This document shows positions 1-8,536 of a stretch of DNA of 64,000 nt, one piece after another. Below the pieces are notes generated by a model that worked only from the letters and a program-made list of their open reading frames with translations, was not told the origin of the DNA and ran no database searches. Source of the stretch: Bufo bufo (taxonomy: Eukaryota; Chordata; Amphibia; Anura; Bufonidae); contig NC_053389.1 of assembly GCF_905171765.1 (NCBI RefSeq), positions 744,497,146 through 744,561,145 of the forward strand, given 5' to 3'. A program made the position numbers and the translations under genes. Numbering within the stretch: position 1 is the first letter of the stretch; every line of letters begins with the position of its first letter.

Positions 1-203
1 AGACGATGAGTCTAAATAGGTGACACCTGGGAGAAGGAAAGGAGATGACAAAGTGAAACTAAAACAAAGAACGTCATGCAAGAGGTAGAGAAGGACGTCT
101 GCCAGACCTTCTCACAGAACTGGCGGTGACCTGAGCTCGAACTTTTTTCTAAAGTTCGGCCGAACCCGTCGAACCCGAACATCCAGGTGTCCGCTCAACT
201 CTA
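1..203 (+). mobile_element. hAT-type element, terminal fragment
   Basis: Positions about 133-203 repeat, with few differences, the last 70 bases of the hAT element that ends at 36112. Both finish with CGCTCAACTCTA, which read inward is the hAT-like terminus TAGAGTTGAGCG. The rest of this copy lies upstream of the window, so the target duplication (expected to start at 204) cannot be tested. Bases 1-132 are presumably its 3' untranslated part, with nothing recognisable in them. Confidence 0.7.
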
Positions 204-1239
204 CTTACAACAGGTATTCATTCTGTGGGATATTCTCAAATTATGACCTGTAGGTGGGCCCTTAGTAGTGTTGATCGGCAGAGGCAATATTCGATTTCGC
301 GATATTTCGCAAATATATGGGCGAATATTCGTCATATACTTGTGAATTCGCGAATTTTGCTATCTTCGTTCACATATTTTTTTTTCATTAATAAAATCGC
401 AATGTAAAATTTGCTTAATACGCATGCGCAAAAAGGGGCATGGCCTAGTAACTGTTTTCGAAGTACCCGAAGTTTGAGGCGATTGGAAAAGATGGTCAGA
501 AGCAATTTTCGAGACAGTGAGTTAGAACTCTTGATCACTGAAAGTAATTTCAAATTACACCAGTGTATTTGATTACATTTTACATGCATGTCAGACCAAT
601 CGCTTTATATGCAGAGTGTTATAAAGTATTTGTGAAAATCGGCACTTATGATCCGAATTTTTTTTCGCAATACATATAACTTCACTTTTTATCAGGTCTA
701 AGTAGATGTTACTGATTGGTGCACTAAGTATTTTTGTAACATCACAGCACTATGTCTGTAGTATGTACTGTACATATGGACAGCATAGAAATATCTCTCA
801 CATGCACATTGGACATCCAATTTCCTGCCACACACTATATACCTCACACACAAACACAGTCTATAGATTAGAGTTTGTGTCCTGTTGGTCAGGATTCAGG
901 AGAAGCTTTCTTTGTATTACCACCAGTATTTGCTGGTTCATTTAGAATTACCCAGGGTGCACCACAGGGAGGCGAACCTGCTGTACACCCCATACCATCA
1001 CTTCACTAGACTGGTACATCTCTGCTCAGCTGGCCAATATCCAATTGCTCAGACCCCACACACATACAATCGCAATACAATCCCAACCTTTAACAGTAAC
1101 ATTAAATCTAATATTTCCCCTTTGAAGAGAACGCTGAGAAGCAGGCCATTGTGAGTGAGATCCGTTCCGAGCTCAAGAGGTAGTTTAAGGGCAATAAGTC
1201 ACCCTAGGATGGCCATATTATAAAAATGGTCGGAGTACA

Positions 1240-1985
1240 AATCTTTGGGCGTAAATCAACAGGAACAGAACAGACAGCAGCATGGAAATGGTAGCGTTGT
1301 AGTATAAGGCATACACATAGCTGGCCCTAACTCAGCAGGAACAGAACAGACAGCAGCAGGGAAATGGTAATGCTATAGTATAGGGCATACACATAGCTGG
1401 GCCTAACTCAGTAATATCAGGACAGACAGCAGCAGCTTGAAAATGGTAACGCTGTAGTGTTAGGTGTACACATATTTGGGCGAAAAATCAGCACGAACAG
1501 AACAGACAGCAGCAGGGAAATGGTAGCGTTGTAGTATAAGGCATACACATAGCTGTCCCTACCTCAGCAGGAACAGAACAGACAGCAGCAGGGAAATGGT
1601 AGAGTTGTAGTATAAGGCATACACATAGCTGGCCCTAACTCAGCAGGAACAGAACAGACAGCAGCAGCTTGAAAATGGTAATGCTATAGTGTCAGGCGTA
1701 CACACATTTGGGTGTAAATCAGCAGGAACAGAACAGACAGCAGCAGCAGGGAAATGGTAATGCTGTAGGACAAGGCCGACACATAACTCATCAAGATCAG
1801 GACAGACAGCAGCAGCAGATAAAGGTAACGGTGGAGTATAAGGCCTACACGTAACTTAACATGATCAGGACAGATAGCAGCAACAGCAGGTACATGTTAA
1901 TGGTCGAGTCTAAGCCCTACACATAGTTTGGCCTAACTCAGCAGGAACAGACAGCAGCAGGTTGTTTGTTTACATCAGGAATGTG
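1240..1985. repeat. Tandem array, about 75-80 bp unit
   Basis: About nine degenerate units run head to tail. Each contains CAGGAACAGAACAGACAGCA, then a GGAAATGGTA-like block, then GTATAAGGCATACACATAG. Units begin near 1257, 1333, 1410, 1490, 1567, 1645, 1722, 1795, 1860 and 1935. Later units are shorter and more diverged. The array sits between a hAT-like end and a hAT transposase remnant and may be an untranslated part of that element. No open frame crosses it. Confidence 0.8.
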
Positions 1986-2878
1986 TTCCCAGGAATGGGC
2001 CCAACCAGACCTGGGCAACAACACAAATAAACTTAAACTCCTCTTACAGCAGCAGGTCCGTCATCTAGAGCAGGAATGTGCTCCCATGCATACAAAAAGC
2101 AATATTTTCCTTTGTTAAATTTAGTAGGCACCAGGGAGCACCTACACTGTCATCCAGCAGAGCAGAGTTTGGAGTCTGTTTTGAAGGCACCATGTGTTTT
2201 CGAGTTACATTGAACAGCCGGTAAACTTACCCCACAAAACAAATGCAGCTTTGATCCCGGTGGCAGAGCCGGGGACACTTCCACACCCGGGTCAAGGCAA
2301 GCTGGTTCCTTACTGGCTTCTGTGCTCTGATGGGCAGAGGATTTCTGGGTGCTGCTGATGGCTGGAGCACGGCGTGTGTTTGGCGCTGATCATGTATGGG
2401 TCGTGCAAGTGTCGATAACCATGACTCTTCACAGACAAAAGGAGGATGAGAGAGCTGCTGCTAAACCCCGCCAGTCCTGCTACCCTGTGGCTTGGAGGAA
2501 TCAGCACACGGCATGGCAGGCTGAGTTACCACAGTGTTCTTCTCCAGACTCGATGTGCCCGATATGGAAACTGAGAGCAGACCCTTGTGGGCAACGTGTG
2601 GAGCGCTGTGTGCCAATTGGTATCTGAGAGGTCTATTTTCCAGTATGGTTTATATATGGAGGGCATTGTCCAGAGATCACACAGAGGACTAAGGGTTACA
2701 CTATTCCAGGGCTGAAATTATTAATCAATTTAATCGAGTTATTCGACACAAAAAGCCAATGTGGTCAAGTTCCCTTGACATTTAAGATCTACTGTTCCTA
2801 CTAATGTTTATGCACTACTGTTCTAGTGCCCGTTATTCTAACAGGCTTAATGTGTAGTATATATACAGTATATATATT
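1986..2878. other. Unassigned sequence
   Basis: I recognise no gene or repeat here. Overlapping open frames on both strands near 2310-2627 (65 and 92 codons) match no family I know and have no splice or start context to support them. The stretch may be internal sequence of the surrounding hAT-like element. Confidence 0.4.
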
Positions 2879-3225
2879 TCAAAAATGTGTTAAATGAATA
2901 AATAAATCAATAAGAGGTTTAAAAAAATTATTAAAAAAATATATAAATAAACTCATCGATTGGAAAAAAAAAAAAATTGTTTGCCCAAAATATCCGTAAA
3001 GAAATTCAACAATAGAGAAATATATAAATAAAGTAATAAATAAATATATAAAAAAATGTATCCATAAATAAATAAATACATAAATAAATTCATCAATACA
3101 GACATATATAAATAAAGTTATAAATAAATAAATAAATATATAAAAAAAATTCATCCATAAATAAATAAATATTTAAATAAATAAATAAATTCATCAAGAA
3201 AAATATATATAAGTAAAAAAAAACA
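2879..3225. repeat. AT-rich low-complexity tract (AAATA/AAAT-like)
   Basis: The tract is built from imperfect taaa/aaataaat words with interspersed ttcatc and gaaa words. It gives a spurious open frame rich in Phe/Ile/Tyr on the minus strand. It looks like an expanded simple repeat next to the 3' end of the hAT transposase remnant. Confidence 0.8.
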
Positions 3226-3299
3226 ATGACGTTTGGGAGGGAGAGCCAAGGATAGGAATTGACACGGGACCCTTCAGCGCCCGGAACCGACGGCTGGGG

Positions 3300-3977
3300 C
3301 CAAGAAGTTGCTGCCGATTCAGGACTCGTTCATTCTGATAAATGTAAGTCTGTCCACGGAGTCAGTGGACAGACGGGTCCGCTTGTCGGTGACCACCCCA
3401 CCTGCAGTGCTGAATGTCCGCTCAGACAGTACGCTAGAGGGGGGCAAGACAGTATTTCCAGCGAATACTGAGCGAGCTCACGGCAGGTGTCCAGCCTGGC
3501 AACCCAGTACTCCATGGGGTCGTCGGTGCTCATGCTGTCAGAACCACCGACAGACCTCATGTAGTCTGCCACCATGCGGGCCAGCCACTGGTGGTGACTG
3601 CTGATGCTGCTGCTACTGGATCACGCAGACTGGTAGAACAATCTCATCTCACCCATAAGATCACCTACTTGGCTGGAGCTGCTTTGGCCAGCCACCTGTT
3701 GGGCGGGGTGATCTGGAGCGTGAGGATGAGGGTTTGCCTGCTCCAGCCGGAGGATCAGACAAGCCAGCAGGTTAATCATACGGGCATCCCTCCGGCTGGC
3801 TGGGATAAACTGCTCCAGTTTCCCATTGCAGCGAGGGACTAAAAGGGTGGCCAACCAAAAATCATCCCTCTCCTTAATTTTCTTGATCCGGGGGTCCTTC
3901 CTGAGGCATCGTAGCATGTGGGAAACCATGGGGAAGAGGACAGCCCGCTTTGACTCTTCTTGGCTGCCCGGGACCAT
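3300..3977 (-). pseudogene. hAT transposase remnant, C-terminal part
   Basis: Read on the minus strand, 3977 to 3621 encodes an SHMLRCLRKDPRIKKI...DDFWLATLLVPR segment. It resembles the part of hAT transposases just before the dimerisation domain, where an LDPR-like motif is usual and here reads LVPR. A stop codon at 3621-3623 interrupts it. The same frame resumes to about 3420 with MEYWVARLDTCRELAQYSLEIL, typical of the hAT C-terminal dimerisation region. At about 3420 the frame is lost by an indel, and a neighbouring frame carries the SER-FS-like motif and the end of the protein. The BED finger and catalytic core are absent; the DNA upstream of the coding strand (4000-5340) is foldback and MITE DNA. 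The copy is dead, and relatives are at 23171-23713 and 32430-35666. Confidence 0.75.
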
Positions 3978-4072
3978 GACATCTTTGTCCTCCTGCTGCT
4001 GCTGCTCCTCCCTGTGGGAGCCGCCCCACCCCCGAACTAACGGTGCCTCAGCACCGGCTCTCCCTCCTGACC

Positions 4073-4469
4073 AGGAGATTCAGATCGGAGTCCCAGTTTA
4101 ATCGCTCTGGGGCTCCGATCGGTAACCATGGCAACCAGGACGCTACTGCAGGCATGGTTGCCATGGTTACTTAGCAATATTACAATATTAGAAGCATCAT
4201 ACTTACCTGCTGCGATGTCTGTGACCGGCCGGGAGCTCCTCCTACTGGTAAGTGACAGGTCTGTGCGGCGCATTGCTTAATGATCTGTCACTTACCAGTA
4301 GGAGGAGCTCCCGGCCGGTCACAGACATCGCAGCAGGTAAGTATGATGCTTCTAATATTGTAATATTGCTAAGTAACCATGGCAACCAGGCCTGCAGTAG
4401 CATCCTGGTTGCCATGGTTACCGATCGGAACCCCAGAGCGATTAAACTGGGACTCCGATCGGAATCTCC
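4073..4469. repeat. Long near-perfect foldback (185-bp arms)
   Basis: Arm 4073-4257 is the inverted complement of 4286-4469 with only scattered differences, around a 28-base spacer. Landmarks are GGTAACCATGGCAACCAGG against CCTGGTTGCCATGGTTACC and GACCGGCCGGGAGCTCCTCC against its complement. It cuts off the hAT transposase remnant, so it is probably a foldback MITE or part of one. No TSD could be fixed. Confidence 0.9.
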
Positions 4470-4479
4470 GCTGCCACCA

Positions 4480-4700
4480 ATGATCGGGGGGGGGGGGGAG
4501 AGGGGAGGCTGCACACTGGCCACCAAAGATATTAATACAATAGAGGGGGGCCGGGGGGGGGGCGCACACTGGCCACCAATGATAATACAATAGAGGAAGG
4601 GAGGGGGGGGCGGGGGAGGGGCGCACAGTGGCCACCAATGAAATTACAATAGAGGGGGGAGGGGGGGAGCACACTGGCCACCAATGATATTCAAACTGGG
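4480..4700. repeat. G-rich minisatellite, about 55-60 bp unit
   Basis: Four units share GCACACTGGCCACCAATGAT followed by an ATTACAATAGAGG-like block and a long G run. Spacing varies with the length of the G tracts. It lies directly after the foldback at 4073-4469. Confidence 0.85.
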
Positions 4701-4713
4701 GAGGGAGGGGAGT

Positions 4714-4861
4714 CTGCCCCCTGCTGCATGGCAGCCCCTGATCTCTTACAGGGGGATATGATACGCACAATTAACCCCTTCAGGTGCGGCACCTGAAGGG
4801 TTAATTGTGCTGATCACAGCCCCCTGTAAAAGATCGGGTGCTGCCAGGCAGCAGGGGGCAG
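4714..4861. repeat. Second foldback, with a tight central hairpin
   Basis: The ends CTGCCCCCTGCTGC and GCAGCAGGGGGCAG are inverted partners, and the GATCTCTTACAGGGGG / CCCCCTGTAAAAGATC blocks pair inside them. The centre pairs ACAATTAACCCCTTCAGGTG with its complement around one base (one G missing on the right). Confidence 0.85.
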
Positions 4862-4894
4862 TCATGTACACAGTTTGTAGTATATTCTAACTAT

Positions 4895-5021
4895 AAGTGT
4901 CCCCATCACTATGGGAAAGCCTCTGTGTTAGAATATACTGTCGGATATGAGTTTCACGATGTAACTCAAATCCGATGGTATATTCTAACATAGAGGCGTT
5001 CCTATGGTGATGGGGACGCTT
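4895..5021. repeat. Third foldback
   Basis: The left arm AAGTGTCCCCATCACTATGG (from 4895) pairs with CCTATGGTGATGGGGACGCTT (ending 5021). The inner words GTTAGAATATAC and GGTATATTCTAAC pair, as do CGGATATGAGTT and AACTCAAATCCG. The centre is near 4960. Confidence 0.85.
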
Positions 5022-5034
5022 CAAGTTAAAATAT

Positions 5035-5336
5035 CCTATGGTATATTAACTCCTGACTTTACATTGAAAGTCAATGGGGGACGGATCCATTTGAAATTGT
5101 ACCATATTGTGTCAACGTCAAACGGATCCGTCCCCATTGACTTGCATTGTAATTCAGGACGAATCCGTTTGGCTCCGCACGGCCAGGCGGACACCAAAAC
5201 AACATTTTTTTCATGTCCGTGGATCCTCCAAAAATCAAGGAAGACCCACGGACGAAAAAATGGCCACGGATCACGGGAAAAACGGAACCCGTTTTTGCGG
5301 ACCGCAAAAAAAAACGGTCGTGTGCATGAGGCCTAA
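5035..5336. mobile_element. Harbinger-like MITE, left end eroded
   Basis: The right end reads CGTGTGCATGAGGCC followed by TAA (5334-5336), the terminus style of the GGCC...TAA MITEs at 15387-15700 and 41010-41210. The interior has the GGACGGATCC, GTCAATGGGG and GGATCCG words typical of these copies. A matching left terminus was not found, so the start is approximate. Confidence 0.55.
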
Positions 5337-5560
5337 AACACATAAAAATACTTTTTTTTTAGCACTACCCACACAAAACTCTAAAACACTAAAACACAGA
5401 AACAAACTTTTTTTTTCCACAGACGAAACAGACAGCAAAAGCCCACACTATACTATATCTCTATCTAACCTACACTACACCCTGCACTGGACCCTATCAG
5501 CTACACTATTCACTCACTAACCTACACTGACTATCTACCACTAACTATCTGGATTATATA

Positions 5561-6600
5561 CACTCACCTAAAGAATTATTAGGAACACCATACTAATACG
5601 GTGTTGGACCCCCTTTTGCCTTCAGAACTGCCTTAATTCTACATGGCATTGATTCAACAAGGTGCTGATAGCATTCTTTAGAAATGTTGTCCCATATTGA
5701 TAGGATAGCATCTTGCAGTTGATGGAGATTTGAGGGATGCACATCCAGGGCACGAAGCTCCCGTTCCACCACATCCCAAAAATGCTCTATTGGGTTGAGA
5801 TCTGGTGACTGTGGGGGCCATTTTAGTACAGTGAAATCATTGTCATGTTCAAGAAACCAATTTGAAATGATTCAAGCTTTTTAACTTGGTGCATTATCCT
5901 GCTGGAAGTAGCCATCAGAGGATGGATACATGTTCTCCTTCTGTTTACGCCAAATTCGGACTCTACCATTTGAATGTCTCAACAGAAATCGAGACTCATC
6001 AGACCAGGCAACATTTTTCCAGTCTTCAACAGTCCAATTTTGGTGAGCTCGTGCAAATTGTAGCCTCTTTTTCCTATTTGTAGTGGAGATGAGTGGTACC
6101 CGGTGGGGTCTTCTGCTGTTGTAGCCCATCCGCCTCAAGGTTGTGCGTGTTGTGGCTTCACAAATGCTTTGCTGCATACCTCGGTTGTAACGAGTGGTTA
6201 TTTCAGTCAAAGTTGCTCTTCTATCAGCTTGAATCAGTCGGCCCATTCTCCTCTGACCTCTAGCATCCACAAGGCATTTTTGCCCACAGGACTGCCGCAT
6301 ACTGGATGTTTTTCCCTTTTCACACAATTCTTTGTAAACCCTAGAAATGGTTGTGCGTGAAAATCCCAGTAACTGAGCAGATTGTGAAATACTCAGACCG
6401 GCCCGTCTGGCACCAACAACCATGCCACGTTCAAAATTGCTTAAATCACCTTTCTTTCCCATTCTGACATTCAGTTTGGATTTCAGGAGATTGTCTTGAC
6501 CAGGAGCACACCCCTAAATGCATTGAAGCAACTGCCATGTGATTGGTTGACTAGATAATTGCATTCATGAGAAAAAGAACAGGTGTTCTTTAGGCGAGTG
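5561..6600 (-). mobile_element. Tc1/mariner element with exact ends
   Basis: The terminal inverted repeats are CACTCACCTAAAGAA (5561) and the complement of TTCTTTAGGCGAGTG (ending 6600). Each is flanked by TA (5559-5560, 6601-6602), the Tc1/mariner target duplication. The DNA either side (about 5350-5558 and 6603-6715) contains repeated ACACTATTCACTCACTAACC words, so the element landed in a duplicated, C/A/T-rich stretch. The transposase is on the minus strand and is deleted internally. Confidence 0.95.
5600..6462 (-). pseudogene. Tc1-type transposase, internally deleted
   Basis: The protein would start at 6462 (MGKKGDLSNFERGMVVGARR) with the helix-turn-helix DNA-binding region. This is followed by a second HTH-like part and the first catalytic Asp in NVAWSDESRF. 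Soon after, the frame jumps from KENMYPS straight to DGYFQQDNAP, which carries the second catalytic Asp. The sequence usually lying between the two Asp motifs is therefore deleted. The frame then stops at 5881. Beyond it, remnants continue to about 5600, including a CAGATCTCAACCCAATAG stretch matching the PDLNPIE motif with the third acidic residue. It cannot encode an active enzyme, but the ends could have been mobilised in trans. Confidence 0.92.
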
Positions 6601-6854
6601 TATATGAGCTAACTATATAATGTCCCTAACACCCTACACTGTAACCTATCAGCTACACTATTCACTCACTAACCTACATTATCTAACACTATCTGGATTT
6701 TATATATGAGGTATCAGAAGTCACAGGAATTCAGCATGCCACAAAGATCACACTCCTCTCTCTCTCTCACAACTGCATGAAACAGCACAAAATGTCTGTG
6801 GGGAGGTTCTCTGATATAGTAAAGGGTAGGCAACTTTCCTATTGGCCCACAAGC

Positions 6855-6981
6855 TAGAAGCAGGGAGGGATCATATTCGAATTTACGAATATATAGTGCT
6901 ATATTCAGAATATTCGCAAATTCTCGAAGTGCCGATATTCGCAATTCAAATTTGCTATTTGAATATTCACGCTCAACACTA
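6855..6981. repeat. AATATTCG-rich hAT-type terminus
   Basis: The end CGCTCAACACTA is preceded by dense TTCGAAT/AATATTCGC words and by CCCACAAGCTAGAAGCAGGG, whose inverted form occurs in the MITE at 48951-49570. This supports a common family whatever its left partner is. Confidence 0.75.
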
Positions 6982-6989
6982 TCCCTGAG

Positions 6990-7178
6990 GACTGGAGTTG
7001 AGGAACACTGGGCTAATGCATTTTTTTGTAATATCTCAGGAACGGTACGTGCTATAGAGCTGAGACAAAGTGTACAACCTTCCTGGACACCTGATGTACC
7101 TGTGTGCCAAATTTCGTGATTGTAAATACAACGATGCGGATTCCTTTAGCGTACATACTTACAGACACATACACTCAG
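6990..7178. repeat. Retroelement-like tail, left part
   Basis: This holds AATATCTCAGGAACGGTACG and later GCCAAATTTCGTGATTG and ACTTACAGACACATACACTCAG. It continues across the insertion at 12347 as ACACTCAGCTTTATATATTAGAT. From memory such tails end some non-LTR (RTE-like) elements. The class is uncertain. Confidence 0.4.
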
Positions 7179-7361
7179 CAGTGGCGTAACTACCGGGGAA
7201 GCAGCTGCTTCGGGGCCCGGCGCCCCGGCAGCGTGTGTGACAGTTTATTTTCAAGTTAGTTAAATATCAATTCTTGTCTTAATGTTCAGGGCCCCTTCAC
7301 AGCAGCAGCGGCTGACCAGGCTGTGATCTAATCTTACTGTCTCCTAAAGTCTCCTGATGTG

Positions 7362-7736
7362 TCTGGGATTCGAACCCACAACCTCCAATGTATCAGTGGC
7401 AAAGCATTTACCCTCACAGCCATAAAGGCTGCATTGAAACTGACTGAAAAAATATGAGACTTCTACTGTTATAGCTGGCTAAGTGTACATCTATACACAT
7501 GACAGCTGCCCCAACACACCCAGCAGTGCTATATCTCTATATGACAGCTGTCCCAGCACACTCAGCTCTGCTATATCTCTATATATGAGCAGCTGTCATG
7601 TGTATAGATGTACACTTAGCCAGCCATAACAGTAGAAGTCTCATATTTTTTCAGACAGCAGCAAGGCAGCTCTTATGGTCTTGTGGTTAGGTGCTTTGCC
7701 TCTGATACAGAAGGTCGTGTGATCGAATCCCAGCAG
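7362..7736. repeat. Inverted repeat with two head-to-head tRNA-like arms
   Basis: The left unit (7362-7438, minus strand) and right unit (7667-7736, plus strand) are diverged copies of one tRNA-like sequence. Both share CTTATGG/TTTATGG, TGCTTTGCC, CTGATACA and a B-box-like GGTTCGAATCCC or GATCGAATCCC. The inner arms also pair, for example AAGTGTACATCTATACACAT at about 7480 with its complement near 7600, and TATGAGACTTCTACTGTTAT with its complement near 7630. It is probably derived from a tRNA-type SINE. Neither unit looks like a working tRNA gene. Confidence 0.75.
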
Positions 7737-7864
7737 AAACTTTTCTGAAATACAAGCACTGACTCCATATATGGACATACAGGAAGAGGCTGCATCGCAT
7801 CGCTGACATGGAGGTAAGTAGAAGTTGTTTATTTTATTTTTTTAATACCCGACTGTTTCTGCCA

Positions 7865-8161
7865 TGTGGGGAGCGGGAGGCACTTGATACTGGCACATGG
7901 GGGAGGGGGGTTGGCACCTGATACTGGCACCTGGGGGGGGGGGAGAGGCACCTGTTACTGGCACTTGGGGGGGAGAGGGGTTGGCACCTGATACTGGCAC
8001 CTGGGGGGAGGGGGGGTTGGCACCTGATACTGGCACATGGGGGGGGAGATGGCACTATGATACTGGGACATGGGGGGGAGGAGAGAGGCACTTGATACTG
8101 GCATGTGGGGGGGGGGGGGTTGGCACTATGATACTAGAACATGGGGGGGGGAGGCACTATG
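7865..8161. repeat. G-rich minisatellite, left block
   Basis: Units of about 30-38 bp follow the pattern GGCACTTGATACTGGCAC, then ATGG and a G run, alternating with a GGCACTATGATACTGG form. The Gypsy element is inserted at CTATG inside one unit, and the array resumes at 11301. Confidence 0.92.
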
Positions 8162-8536
8162 TGTCACTACCAGAGCTTTGAGACGTTCTCACAGCTCTGT
8201 TTCTCCACCCCTGTGATGATGTCACTACTAGAGCTTGGAGGAGTTCCCTCTGCTCTGTTTCTCCGCCCCTGTGTTGAGGTTTTTACTTCCTCCAGCTGTC
8301 CCTCCTGTGTTTGATTTCTCTGCCTTTAAATCATCCCTCCTCCTTTGTAGGGTGTGGATTATACTTTTCATTTGAGCTGTATCTCTCGCTTGAGTATTTT
8401 CACTTTTGTGTTATCTTTATATGGACCTGAGTTCTGCTGAGGCAAGTACTTCGGATAGTGTCTGCTGACTTTGGATCTGTCTTCACTGCTGCTGCAGCTC
8501 CTTCAGTTAAGTGTGCAGACATTTGTGTTTCTGGGT
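8162..8536 (+). repeat. Gypsy 5' LTR, 3' portion deleted
   Basis: It is collinear with 10659-11035 of the 3' LTR apart from small differences, up to the shared word TGTGTTTCTG. After that the sequence is pol. About 260 bases of the LTR are missing. Confidence 0.92.

Larger units (their letters stand above)
266..6981 (-). mobile_element. Possible decayed composite hAT-type element
   Basis: A terminus TAGTGTTGATCGG starts at 266 and its inverted partner CGCTCAACACTA ends at 6981. Both lead into AT-rich DNA full of TTCG/AATATTCG words. The 8 bases outside are gcccttag (258-265) and tccctgag (6982-6989), a 6/8 match to a hAT-sized TSD. The right part also carries the words CTAGAAGCAGGGAGGGATCAT, shared in inverted form with the clear hAT MITE at 48951-49570. 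A hAT transposase remnant lies on the minus strand inside (3300-3977). The 6.7-kb span would include later insertions. The two ends could also belong to different copies, so the pairing is an inference. Confidence 0.4.

Noticed and set aside
2310..2627. Overlapping open frames of 65 and 92 codons on opposite strands
   Set aside because: No known motif, no splice-site or start context, and both strands are open equally.
2879..3154. 91-codon minus-strand frame with repeated Phe-Ile-Tyr, resembling a membrane protein
   Set aside because: It is the translation of an A/T-rich simple repeat.
7667..7736. Possible tRNA gene
   Set aside because: B-box-like and tRNA-like words are present, but the acceptor and D-arm pairing do not hold, and a mirrored diverged copy lies nearby. 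It fits a tRNA-derived SINE piece.
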